NCBI GenBank assembly: GCA_029012165.1
Contig: JAQXLO010000083.1
Span: forward strand, 1-17,110
Length of the DNA stretch: 17,110 nt
DNA from: Oscillospiraceae bacterium
GTDB taxonomy: Bacteria > Bacillota > Clostridia > Oscillospirales > Acutalibacteraceae
Direction: 5' to 3'
The position numbers and the translations under genes are program-made. This document shows, one piece after another, positions 1-6,971 of this stretch (within the stretch, counting starts at the first letter, position 1; the number at the start of each line of letters is the position of its first letter). The notes below the pieces were generated by a model, which had not been told where the DNA came from, searched no databases, and saw only the letters and a list, made by a program, of their open reading frames with translations.

Positions 1-84
1 TGTGCGCACGGGCATCTTGTGGATTGGCACGGACAGAGATTGTTCGTGCTTTAAATTTTTTCTGAGAAGTGCTTTTGGAGGTGC
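1..84 (+). promoter_or_regulatory. 3' part of an infC leader with an attenuator-like terminator hairpin (L20-leader candidate)
   Basis: Positions 27-35 pair with 41-49 in a 9-bp stem (one G-U pair) around a 5-nt loop. The stem is followed by T-rich sequence at 50-61 (TTT, AAA, six T), so it looks like an intrinsic terminator placed just before infC. The left-arm hexamer GCACGG (27-32) is repeated at 6-11 and could pair with the same right arm, which would allow an alternative fold. In Bacillus subtilis and relatives the infC-rpmI-rplT operon is controlled by ribosomal protein L20 through transcription attenuation in such a leader. The hairpin is seen directly; the L20 assignment is inference because the 5' part of the leader lies outside the window. 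Confidence 0.5.
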
Positions 85-90
85 TTGACC

Positions 91-609
91 ATCGCTATCA
101 AAGAATTGCAAATCAATGACGCAATCCGGGACAAGGAAGTCCGTCTTATCAGTGACAGCGGCGAACAGCTCGGGATTATGAGTGCGGCCGACGCACTCAA
201 ACAGGCGGAGAGCCGCAATTTAGACCTTGTCAAGATTGCACCCAATGCGAAGCCGCCCGTCTGCAAAATCGTGGACTACGGCAAATATCGCTTCGAAATG
301 GCAAAGAGAGAAAAGGAAGCCAGAAAGAATCAGCACGTCATCGAGACCAAGGAGATTCGCCTTTCTTTGAAAATTGATACGCATGACTTCGATACCAAAG
401 TCAACCACGCCAAAAAATTTCTCGAAGACGGCAACAAAGTCAAGGTCTCTATCCGATTCCGCGGTCGTGAAATGGCGCACCCCGAAATCGGTACAAAAAC
501 CATGGAGCGTTTTGCAGAAGCCTGCGCCGATTGCAGTACGGTGGCCAAGCCCGCCAAGCTGGAGGGCAGACAGATGCTGATGTTCCTTGCCGCAAAGACC
601 GGTAAGTAA
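91..609 (+). CDS. infC: Translation initiation factor IF-3
   Basis: IF-3 binds the 30S subunit, prevents premature 50S joining and checks the start codon and initiator tRNA. The protein has the family N-domain (QINDAIRDKEVRLI, LGIMSAADAL, APNAKPPVCKI, DYGKYRFE), a Lys/Glu-rich linker, and a C-domain (KEIRLS, HDF, KVSIRFRGREMAHPEIG, LEGRQM). About 172 aa is normal length. The start is placed at ATC (91): GGAGG at 77-81 is then 9 nt upstream and the protein would begin M-AIKELQIND. A TTG at 85 is in frame but only 3 nt from the Shine-Dalgarno. IF-3 genes often use AUU/AUC-type codons that IF-3 itself discriminates against, which gives autoregulation. First gene of infC-rpmI-rplT. Identity is certain; the start is inference, and 85 is the alternative. 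Confidence 0.95.
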   Translation: MAIKELQINDAIRDKEVRLISDSGEQLGIMSAADALKQAESRNLDLVKIAPNAKPPVCKIVDYGKYRFEMAKREKEARKNQHVIETKEIRLSLKIDTHDFDTKVNHAKKFLEDGNKVKVSIRFRGREMAHPEIGTKTMERFAEACADCSTVAKPAKLEGRQMLMFLAAKTGK

Positions 610-630
610 TTTTTAAAGGAGGAAACCCAA

Positions 631-828
631 ATGCCTAAGATCAAAACCCACAGCGGAGCGAAGAAGCGCTTTAAGCTTTCCAAGAACGGCAAGCCGATCC
701 GTGCCCATGCCTATAAGTCTCACATCCTGACCAAGAAGTCCACCAAGCGCAAGAGAAACCTGCGCAAGACCTCTGTTGCGGACACCACCAACTGCAAGCA
801 GATCAAGCGTCTTGTTCCCTACAAATAA
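631..828 (+). CDS. rpmI: Large ribosomal subunit protein bL35
   Basis: This 65-aa, very basic protein is a structural component of the 50S ribosomal subunit. It shows the family opening MPKIKTHSGAKKRFKLSKNG, the central HILTKKSTKRKRNLRK stretch and a short C-terminus ending KRLVPYK. Length matches bL35. The ATG is preceded by AAAGGAGG (615-622) with good spacing. It lies 21 nt after infC and 36 nt before rplT, the standard infC-rpmI-rplT order, so it should share the attenuated leader transcript. Confidence 0.97.
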   Translation: MPKIKTHSGAKKRFKLSKNGKPIRAHAYKSHILTKKSTKRKRNLRKTSVADTTNCKQIKRLVPYK

Positions 829-864
829 TTCTGACTCATTCTAAATATTCGGAGGTAAATACTT

Positions 865-1221
865 ATGGCTCGTATTAAGGGCGCGACGATGACGCGCAAA
901 AGAAGAAATAAAGTGCTCAAGCTGGCCAAGGGCTACTACGGCTCCAAGAGCAAGCTGTTCAAGACTGCGAAGCAGGCTGTGATGAAGTCCGGCCAGTATG
1001 CCTACATCGGCCGCAAGCAGAAGAAGAGAGATTTCCGCCGCCTGTGGATCACCCGTATCTCCGCCGCGTGCAAGATGAACGGTATGAACTACTCCACATT
1101 CATGAACGGTCTGAAGAAGGCGGACATCGCCCTCAACAGAAAGATGCTCTCCGAGATCGCCATCGCAGATCCCGCAGCATTCACTGCGCTGACCGAAAAG
1201 GCAAAGGCTGCTTTGAAGTAA
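865..1221 (+). CDS. rplT: Large ribosomal subunit protein bL20
   Basis: bL20 is a 50S assembly protein that binds 23S rRNA early and, in Firmicutes and enterobacteria, represses its own operon by binding leader mRNA. The 118-aa product is typical: a basic N-terminal extension (MARIKGATMTRKRRNK, KLAKGYYGSKSKLFK) followed by the globular domain with YAYIGRKQKKRDFRRLWI, NGMNYSTFMNGLKKA and LNRKMLSEIA. The ATG is preceded by GGAGG at 851-855. It is the last gene of the operon, with a strong intrinsic terminator starting about 20 nt after the stop codon. Confidence 0.97.
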   Translation: MARIKGATMTRKRRNKVLKLAKGYYGSKSKLFKTAKQAVMKSGQYAYIGRKQKKRDFRRLWITRISAACKMNGMNYSTFMNGLKKADIALNRKMLSEIAIADPAAFTALTEKAKAALK

Positions 1222-1239
1222 AGCTATCGCCACATATGC

Positions 1240-1290
1240 AAGGGACTGTATTCATGAAGCAAAAGCTCTATAATACAGTCCTTTATTTTT
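1240..1290 (+). terminator. Rho-independent terminator of infC-rpmI-rplT
   Basis: Left arm 1240-1252 pairs with right arm 1272-1284, giving 13 bp with one G-U pair; the core GGACTGTATT is matched perfectly by AATACAGTCC. The 19-nt loop contains a small AGC/GCT inner stem. The right arm runs into a T-rich tail ending ATTTTT at 1290. The position directly after rplT fits operon termination. Confidence 0.85.
1246..1274 (+). promoter_or_regulatory. Possible promoter embedded in the rplT terminator
   Basis: A perfect -10 hexamer TATAAT lies at 1269-1274, at the boundary between loop and right arm of the terminator. At 17-nt spacing the -35 position (CTGTAT, 1246-1251) is poor and no TG extension is present. 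It would place a transcription start near 1281, upstream of the methyltransferase gene at 1337, for which no better promoter is visible. It may be chance in AT-rich sequence. Confidence 0.25.
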
Positions 1291-1336
1291 GACCGGCATG
1301 CCCCGGGCAGAATCCATGTGGCGGAGGTGCAGATAT

Positions 1337-2128
1337 TTGGAGCATCTATTGCTGACCGGCCGAACCAATGAGCGCATCAAGCTCTGTTTGGCTGTACGAA
1401 AAACTGCAAAAGCCCGCCGGGAGAACGGTTTGTTCTTCTTAGAGGGCGCTCGACTGTGTGCGGATGCGGCAGCATGCGGCACGGTCATTTCGTTGTGTCT
1501 GTACACCGACAGGGCGGCGGAGAAGTACCCGGACAGACTGGAAACCATCCTTGCCTGCGCCGCTCAGGCGTTCCGCATCACCCCGGCGCTGTCCGAATAT
1601 CTTTCGGAAACCCAGTCGCCGCAGGGTGTTTTTTGCCTGTGCGAGATGCGGCAAACGCAGACGCAAATCGACCCCCACGGCAAATACCTCGCCTTGAGCT
1701 TTGTGCAGAACCCCGACAATTTGGGCGCAGTCAGCCGCACGGCGGAGGCGCTGGGCATTGCGGGGCTGATCGTGGAAAACGGCTGCGACATTTACAACCC
1801 CAAGGCACAGCGTGCGGCGATGGGCTCACTGCTGCGATTGCCCATTGTGCAGACACAGGATCTGTGCGCCCTGCTGGCGGACTGCCGGGCAAAGGGGATG
1901 CACGTCTACGCCTCCACTCCCGACAGCACCGCCGCCAAGGTCACCGAGACGGACTTTTCCGGCGGCGTGGTCTGCGTCGTCGGCAACGAGGGCAACGGGG
2001 TGCGGGACGAAATTTTGCAGTCCTGCGACAAGGTGACGATTCCCATGGCAGGTCGTGCGGAAAGCTTCAATGCGGCAGCAGCGGCATCCATCCTTTTGTG
2101 GGAAATGGTACGGGGGGAAACATCGTGA
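1337..2128 (+). CDS. SpoU/TrmH-family RNA 2'-O-methyltransferase
   Basis: Members of this SPOUT family transfer a methyl group from S-adenosylmethionine to a ribose 2'-OH of rRNA or tRNA. An N-terminal substrate-binding region (RTNERIKLCLAVRKTAKARR, then FFLEGARL near residues 33-40) precedes the knotted catalytic domain. That domain carries motif 1 NPDNLGAVSRTAEALG (about 125-140), motif 2 VVGNEGNGV (214-222) and motif 3 IPMAGRAESFNAAAAASIL (235-253). I chose TTG at 1337 (263 aa, starting MEHLLL) because GGAGG at 1323-1327 is 9 nt upstream and the N-terminus then matches the family. An earlier in-frame TTG at 1289 lies in the terminator T-tract. The stop overlaps the dprA start by 4 nt, implying coupling. 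The exact RNA target cannot be told from sequence, so I give no symbol. Confidence 0.9.
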   Translation: MEHLLLTGRTNERIKLCLAVRKTAKARRENGLFFLEGARLCADAAACGTVISLCLYTDRAAEKYPDRLETILACAAQAFRITPALSEYLSETQSPQGVFCLCEMRQTQTQIDPHGKYLALSFVQNPDNLGAVSRTAEALGIAGLIVENGCDIYNPKAQRAAMGSLLRLPIVQTQDLCALLADCRAKGMHVYASTPDSTAAKVTETDFSGGVVCVVGNEGNGVRDEILQSCDKVTIPMAGRAESFNAAAAASILLWEMVRGETS

Positions 2129-3249
2129 CACAGAACACAGTCTACTGGATCTGGATGCAGCTGTCCCTCGGCGCAGGCGCCAAGACGGAGCGCATCCTGA
2201 TGGATTTTCACACGGCACGGGAGCTGTACGAGTGCGACAGCCGGATGCGGCGGATGTCCGGTCTGCTGACACAAGCCCAAGCCGATAAACTGGACAGCAC
2301 GAAGCTCTCGGCCGCCGAGGCGATTTTGGAGCGCTGTGTGCGGCTGGGACAGACGGTGCTGACCCCGGAGGACGAGGAGTACCCTGCGCCCCTGCGCAGT
2401 CTGCCGGATCTGCCGGCGGCGCTGTATGTGCGGGGCGACATGACCTGTATTCGGGAAAAGCTGGTGCTGTCGGTGGTCGGTTCCCGCAGTGCCTCCCTGT
2501 ATTCTCTGGACGTGGCACGGCAGATCGCCCGTGATTTGGCACTGGCAGGCGCCGTGGTCGTCAGCGGCGGCGCCATCGGTGTGGACAGTGCGGCGCATAC
2601 GGGCGCTTTGTACGCAAAGGGACAGACAGTCGGTGTTTTGGGGTGCGGGCTGAACACGCCCTATCTCATGAAAAATGCCGCCCTGCGTGAGGAGATCGCA
2701 CGCAGCGGCGCCCTGCTTTCGGAGTACCCGCCCGATACACCGGCAAGACCTTCCAATTTTCCCCTGCGCAACCGCATTATTTCCGGTCTGTCCTCCGGCG
2801 TTCTGGTCATCGAAGCCGGCGAAAAGAGCGGCTCTCTCATCACCGCCCGACTGGCTTTAGAGCAGGGACGGGATGTGTTCGGCGTGCCCGGCGACCTGAC
2901 GAGCGTGGACTATACGGGGGTGAACCGCCTGATCCGTGACGGCGCCAAGCCCGTCTTTTCGGCACGGGACGTGCTGGAGGAATATATGTGGGTCTACGAT
3001 GAGATGCCGCTGGAAACGCTTGCCGAACAGCCGAAAAAAACGGCGCCCGCACCGAAACAGACGGCGGATGTTCCCCTCTCCGAAGCGGCGAGGGCGGTCT
3101 ATCAGGCGTTCGGCGATACCCCGATGTATGCAGACGATTTGGTGCGCAAGACAGATTTCGAGCCAAATCGTGTGTTTACAGCATTGACAGAATTAGAAAT
3201 TTGTGGTTTTATTAAAATGATCGAAGGAAAACGATATACTATTGTATAA
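2125..3249 (+). CDS. dprA: DNA processing protein DprA (Smf)
   Basis: DprA binds incoming single-stranded DNA during natural transformation and loads RecA; it is also widely kept in bacteria not known to be competent. The 374-aa product has a short helical N-terminal region, then a Rossmann-like core with VVGSRSAS (118-124), VVSGGAIGVDSAAHTGAL (145-162), GVLGCGL (170-176), NFPLRNRIISGLSSGVLVIEA (211-231), SGSLITARLALEQGRDV (235-251) and VPGDL. After a Pro/Lys-rich linker (about 300-316) comes a C-terminal winged-helix segment (about 317-374), as in full-length DprA. The start is GTG at 2125, overlapping the preceding TGA as GTGA, with a G-rich Shine-Dalgarno at 2112-2116. The frame stays open upstream to 1456, but that part is a shadow over the methyltransferase. 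Its last 80 bases are unusually AT-rich and appear to hold the topA promoter. Confidence 0.95.
   Translation: MTQNTVYWIWMQLSLGAGAKTERILMDFHTARELYECDSRMRRMSGLLTQAQADKLDSTKLSAAEAILERCVRLGQTVLTPEDEEYPAPLRSLPDLPAALYVRGDMTCIREKLVLSVVGSRSASLYSLDVARQIARDLALAGAVVVSGGAIGVDSAAHTGALYAKGQTVGVLGCGLNTPYLMKNAALREEIARSGALLSEYPPDTPARPSNFPLRNRIISGLSSGVLVIEAGEKSGSLITARLALEQGRDVFGVPGDLTSVDYTGVNRLIRDGAKPVFSARDVLEEYMWVYDEMPLETLAEQPKKTAPAPKQTADVPLSEAARAVYQAFGDTPMYADDLVRKTDFEPNRVFTALTELEICGFIKMIEGKRYTIV
3184..3240 (+). promoter_or_regulatory. Putative topA promoter(s) inside the 3' end of dprA
   Basis: TATACT at 3235-3240 is a good -10 with TTAAAA at 3212-3217 exactly 17 nt upstream. A second, upstream candidate pairs a perfect TTGACA (3184-3189) with the weak -10 TTTTAT (3207-3212), also at 17 nt. 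The stretch is clearly AT-richer than the surrounding coding sequence. The nearer promoter would start transcription about 19 nt before the topA ATG at 3266. Inferred from consensus match only. Confidence 0.4.
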
Positions 3250-3265
3250 CGAATAGGAGCAGAAC

Positions 3266-5386
3266 ATGGCAAAGTTAGTCATTGTGGAGTCCCCGGCAAA
3301 AGCAAAAAGTATACAGAAATATCTCGGCAGCGGGTACGAGGTCACGTCCTCCATGGGACACGTGCGTGACCTGCCTGCCGCCAAGCTGAGTGTGGATGTC
3401 AAGAAAGACTTCCAGCCCAAGTACGCCATCATCAAGGGCAAGGAAAAGCTGGTCAAGGAGCTCAAGCAGCGTGCCGCCGAAAGCGAGCAGGTCTATCTGG
3501 CGACGGACCCTGACCGTGAGGGAGAGGCGATTTCGTGGCACTTGGCGACGATCCTCGGCCTTGACCTCGCCGAAAACAACCGTGTGACCTTCAACGAGAT
3601 CACCAAGACGGGGGTGCAGACCGGCATGGCGAATCCCCGTGCGGTGGACATGGATTTGGTCAACGCCCAGCAGGCACGCCGGATTCTCGACCGTTTGGTG
3701 GGTTATCGCTTGAGCCCGTTCGTGTCCCAAAAGATTCGCAGAGGTCTTTCCGCCGGCCGTGTGCAGAGCGTGGCGGTGCGCCTTGTGGTGGACAGGGAGG
3801 AGGAGATCAACGCCTTCGTGCCCGAGGAGTACTGGACGCTGGACGCAAAGTTCATCAACTCCCAGCGCAAGGTCATCTCCGCCGCCTTTACCGGCGATGA
3901 GACCGGCAAGGTAAAAATTACCGACAGCGCACAGGCGCAGAGCTATCTTGACCGTTTGGAGAACGCCGTCTTTACGGTGGAGTCCGTCAAAAAGGGCACA
4001 CGCAAAAAATCGCCCGCACCGCCCTTCAACACCTCCACCCTCCAGCAGGCGGCATCCACCCGTCTGGGCTTTCAGGCACAGCGCACCATGCGCACCGCCC
4101 AGGAACTGTACGAAGGCATCGAGGTGCAGGGCGTGGGTGCAACCGGTTTGATCACCTACATGAGAACCGACTCCCTGCGCATCTCCGACGATGCCAGAGC
4201 GCAGGCCAATGCCTTTATCGAGGAGACCTACGGCAGCAAATATCTCCCCGAAAAGCCCCGCATTTTCAAGTCCCGTGCCAATGCCCAGGACGGTCACGAG
4301 GCGATCCGTCCCACCGTGCCGTCCCTGACGCCCGAAAAGGTCAAGGGGAGTCTGACGGCGGATCAGTACAAGCTGTACAGCCTGATTTGGAAGCGCTTCA
4401 TGGCCAGCCAGATGGCGGTCTGCGTGCAGAACACCGTCAAGGCGGAGATCCGCGGCGCAGACGAAAAGGACGCCGCCGCAGGCAGATACTGCACCTTCAG
4501 CGCATCGGGCTACTCCGTGAAATTTGACGGCTTCACCGCCCTGTACGATGATACGGGCGACGAGGAAAAGGAGGGCAAGATCCCCGAACTGTCCGCCGGG
4601 GAAAATGTCAAAAAGAAGGAGCTTGCCGGCAACCAGCACTTCACCCAGCCCCCCGCAAGATATACCGAGGCTACGCTGATCAAGGCGATGGAGGAGGAGG
4701 GTATCGGTCGTCCGAGTACGTATGCCACCATTCTGACCACCATCACCAAGCGCGGCTACATTACCCGCAGTGCCAAAATGCTCAAGCCCACGGAGCTGGG
4801 CGAGGCGATCACCAAGCTGCTGAAAGAAAAATTCCCCCGCATTGTGGGCGTCAAGTTCACTGCCCAGATGGAGTCCTCCCTGGACGATGTGGGTGCCGGC
4901 AAGGCGGATTATATCAAGATTTTGCACACCTTCTACGACGACTTTGAAAAGACCCTTTCCAAGGCGAAGGAGGACATGAAGGACGTCAAGATCACCTTGG
5001 CGGAGGACGTCACCGATATCCCCTGCGAAAAGTGCGGACGCATGATGGTCATCAAGACCGGCCGCTACGGCAGGTTCCTCGCCTGTCCCGGCTACCCCGA
5101 GTGCAAGAACGCCAAGCCCCTCGTCACCGAGACCAACGCCACGTGCCCGAAGTGCGGCAAAAAGGTGATCGAAAAGAAGTCCCACCGGGGTTTCGTGTTC
5201 TACGGCTGTGAGGGCTGGCCCGAGTGCGATTTCAGCACATGGGACAAACCCACCGAGGAAAAGTGCCCGCAGTGCGGCAAGTCTTTGTTTAAGAAAAAGG
5301 GCGGCATCCTTGCCTGTCTTGACGAGAACTGCGGCTTCGAGAAAAAGACGGAACGCAAGCGTAAGGAAGAAAAAACGGATGAATGA
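3266..5386 (+). CDS. topA: DNA topoisomerase I (type IA)
   Basis: TopA relaxes negative supercoils by a transient 5'-phosphotyrosyl single-strand break and religation. The 706-aa protein opens with the Toprim domain (VIVESPAKAKSIQKYLG with Glu8; TDPDREGEAISWHL with Asp81, Asp83, Glu85). It continues with LSAGRVQSVAVRL (161-173) and the active-site segment ATGLITYMRTDSLRIS, where Tyr298 is the expected nucleophile, and HEAIRPT (344-350). Three Cys4 zinc-finger modules close the protein, using Cys 587/590/607/613, 627/630/648/654 and 667/670/684/689, followed by a charged tail. ATG at 3266 has AGGAG at 3255-3259. It overlaps trmFO by 8 nt. The dprA-topA-trmFO order is common in Firmicutes. Full length, nothing missing. 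Confidence 0.98.
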   Translation: MAKLVIVESPAKAKSIQKYLGSGYEVTSSMGHVRDLPAAKLSVDVKKDFQPKYAIIKGKEKLVKELKQRAAESEQVYLATDPDREGEAISWHLATILGLDLAENNRVTFNEITKTGVQTGMANPRAVDMDLVNAQQARRILDRLVGYRLSPFVSQKIRRGLSAGRVQSVAVRLVVDREEEINAFVPEEYWTLDAKFINSQRKVISAAFTGDETGKVKITDSAQAQSYLDRLENAVFTVESVKKGTRKKSPAPPFNTSTLQQAASTRLGFQAQRTMRTAQELYEGIEVQGVGATGLITYMRTDSLRISDDARAQANAFIEETYGSKYLPEKPRIFKSRANAQDGHEAIRPTVPSLTPEKVKGSLTADQYKLYSLIWKRFMASQMAVCVQNTVKAEIRGADEKDAAAGRYCTFSASGYSVKFDGFTALYDDTGDEEKEGKIPELSAGENVKKKELAGNQHFTQPPARYTEATLIKAMEEEGIGRPSTYATILTTITKRGYITRSAKMLKPTELGEAITKLLKEKFPRIVGVKFTAQMESSLDDVGAGKADYIKILHTFYDDFEKTLSKAKEDMKDVKITLAEDVTDIPCEKCGRMMVIKTGRYGRFLACPGYPECKNAKPLVTETNATCPKCGKKVIEKKSHRGFVFYGCEGWPECDFSTWDKPTEEKCPQCGKSLFKKKGGILACLDENCGFEKKTERKRKEEKTDE

Positions 5387-6686
5387 TTGTCTTGTGATCG
5401 GCGGGGGACTGGCCGGCGTGGAGGCGGCGGCACAGCTGTCCAAGGCGGGGTATAAGGTGACCCTTGCCGAGATGAAGCCCGTGCGGTTTTCCCCCGCCCA
5501 TAAATCCGAAAATCTGGCGGAGCTGGTCTGCTCCAATTCGCTCAAGGCGGAGCGGCTTGCCTCTGCCGCCGGACTTTTGAAGCACGAGATGTCCATGCTC
5601 GGCTCCGTCTGTGTGGAAGCGGCGATGCAGTGCCGTGTCCCGGCGGGCGGGGCACTGGCGGTGGACAGAGACCTGTTTTCACAGATCATTACCGAGCGTA
5701 TCGAACATGACCCCCATATCACCGTTCTGCGGGAGGAAATCACCGAGATTCCCACAGACCGCCCCGTGATCGTGGCGGCAGGTCCGCTGGCGTCTGAGGC
5801 GCTCAGCGAGAGCATCCGAGGGCTGTGCGGCGGATTTCTGAGCTTTTTCGATGCGGCGGCGCCGATCGTCACCGCCGAGAGCATCGACATGGACAGCGCC
5901 TTCGGCGCCTCCCGCTACGATCGGGGCGGCGACGAGGACTACATAAACTGCCCGATGAACAAGGCGGAGTATGAGGCGTTCTACGAGGCGCTGGTTTCCG
6001 CCGAGCGTGCACAGCTGCACGAGTTTGAAAAAGGCAGGGATATTTACGAGGGCTGTATGCCCATCGAAGTGATGGCACAGCGGGGGGCGGACACCATCCG
6101 CTACGGTCCGCTCAAACCCGTGGGACTGCGTGACCCGCACACGGGACACCGACCGTGGGCAGTTTTGCAGCTGCGGCGGGAAAATGCCGCCGGAACGCTG
6201 TACAATCTGGTGGGTTTTCAGACCAACCTGAAATTCAGCGAGCAAAAGCGGGTATTTTCCATGATTCCTGCCCTGCGCCATGCGGAGTTTGTACGCTACG
6301 GCGTCATGCACCGCAACACCTTCATCCAATCCCCCGGCATCCTCGATGCCGATTTTTCGATGAAGGCGCATCCGCTCATTTACTTCGCCGGACAGATCAC
6401 CGGTGTGGAGGGCTATATGGAGTCCGCCGCTTCGGGACTTTTGGCAGGGCTGAATCTTGCCCGCCGCCTTGCGGGAAAGGCGCCGTTCGTGCCGCCCGAG
6501 CAGACCATGCTCGGCGCCCTGTGCCGCCATGTGTCCGCATCGCAGAGCAAAAATTTTCAGCCCATGGGCGCAAACTTCGGCATTCTGCCGCAGCTGCCGC
6601 AAAAGATCCGAGACAAAAAGCTGCGTTACGAAGCCATCGCCGCACGTGGGGTGCAGGCGATGGAACAGGCGATTGCGGAAATCTAA
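5379..6686 (+). CDS. trmFO: tRNA uridine-54 C5-methyltransferase, folate/FAD-dependent
   Basis: TrmFO makes m5U54 (ribothymidine) in the tRNA T-loop, using 5,10-methylene-tetrahydrofolate as carbon source and reduced FAD as reductant; most Firmicutes use it instead of the SAM-dependent TrmA. The 435-aa protein begins with the FAD dinucleotide fold (VIGGGLAGVEAA, 6-17) and contains LVCSNSLKAE with Cys51 and YEGCMPIEVMA with Cys226, matching the two catalytic cysteines described for the Bacillus enzyme. YGPLKPVGL, VGFQTNL and the C-terminal FAD-contact segment YFAGQITGVEGYMESAASG are present. ATG at 5379 lies inside the end of topA (8-nt overlap) with AAGGAAG at 5363-5369. An upstream extension of the frame is a topA shadow. 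Length equals the family norm. Confidence 0.97.
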   Translation: MNDCLVIGGGLAGVEAAAQLSKAGYKVTLAEMKPVRFSPAHKSENLAELVCSNSLKAERLASAAGLLKHEMSMLGSVCVEAAMQCRVPAGGALAVDRDLFSQIITERIEHDPHITVLREEITEIPTDRPVIVAAGPLASEALSESIRGLCGGFLSFFDAAAPIVTAESIDMDSAFGASRYDRGGDEDYINCPMNKAEYEAFYEALVSAERAQLHEFEKGRDIYEGCMPIEVMAQRGADTIRYGPLKPVGLRDPHTGHRPWAVLQLRRENAAGTLYNLVGFQTNLKFSEQKRVFSMIPALRHAEFVRYGVMHRNTFIQSPGILDADFSMKAHPLIYFAGQITGVEGYMESAASGLLAGLNLARRLAGKAPFVPPEQTMLGALCRHVSASQSKNFQPMGANFGILPQLPQKIRDKKLRYEAIAARGVQAMEQAIAEI

Positions 6687-6705
6687 AGGAGAAAAAACGA
6701 AAGAT

Positions 6706-6939
6706 ATGGTACTGGATAAAATTATTGCGCTGGTTGCGCAGCAGTTCACCGTGGACGAGGACGAGCTGTCGGAGGACACCGCCTTTGCGGATCTCGACGC
6801 CGAGGAGCTGGATATCACCGACCTTGTCTATGCGGTGGAGGACGAATTTGAAATCGACATCAGCGAGGAGCAAGCCAATGCGTTGGAAACCATAGCCGAC
6901 CTTGCTGATTTGGTCGAGGCGGCCATGAACGCCGACTGA
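6706..6939 (+). CDS. acpP: Acyl carrier protein homologue lacking the phosphopantetheine serine
   Basis: This 77-aa acidic protein has the ACP four-helix pattern: MVLDKIIALVAQQF, then VDEDELSEDTAFADLDAEELD, then LVYAVEDEFEIDISEEQA and IADLADLVEAAM. Normal ACPs carry 4'-phosphopantetheine on the Ser of an ADSLD motif at the start of helix II. The aligned residues here are AEELD: Glu33 replaces Asp and Glu34 (codon GAG, 6805-6807) replaces Ser36 of E. coli ACP. No other serine is close. It therefore should not be converted to holo-ACP, and a second true AcpP is presumably elsewhere in the genome. It lies 19 nt after trmFO and just before rnc and smc, the classical acpP-rnc-smc position. AAAGGAG (6685-6691) is 14 nt from the ATG, which is rather far. 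The role may be regulatory or structural; that is unknown. Confidence 0.85.
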   Translation: MVLDKIIALVAQQFTVDEDELSEDTAFADLDAEELDITDLVYAVEDEFEIDISEEQANALETIADLADLVEAAMNAD

Positions 6940-6955
6940 TCCTAAGAGAAAGAGC

Positions 6956-6970
6956 GTGCGCTGAGCGCAC
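6956..6970 (+). promoter_or_regulatory. Perfect hairpin directly upstream of the rnc start codon
   Basis: GTGCGC (6956-6961) and GCGCAC (6965-6970) form a 6-bp GC-rich stem with a TGA loop, ending one base before the rnc ATG at 6972. It occupies the spot where a Shine-Dalgarno would be expected, and no good SD is visible for that ATG. It could lower or gate rnc translation. There is no T-tract, so it is not a terminator. The structure is seen; the function is inference. Confidence 0.4.
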
Positions 6971-6971
6971 A

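Noticed and set aside
81..119. Short leader ORF from GTG 81 overlapping the infC start
   Set aside because: Only 12 codons, its start overlaps the infC SD, and it has no ribosome binding site of its own.
1289..1336. Upstream TTG start for the methyltransferase
   Set aside because: It lies in the terminator T-tract with no SD; TTG at 1337 has GGAGG at 9 nt and gives the family N-terminus.
1456..2124. 223-codon upstream extension of the dprA frame
   Set aside because: It overlaps the methyltransferase, whose three SPOUT motifs are intact, and the translation is Arg/Gly/His-rich noise. The GTG at 2125 with a G-rich SD is the better start.
3275..5890. 871-aa open frame on the - strand opposite topA and trmFO
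   Set aside because: It mirrors strongly conserved + strand genes, has low-complexity Leu/Gly/His/Arg-rich sequence with no recognisable domain, and is explained by GC-biased codon use removing antisense stops.
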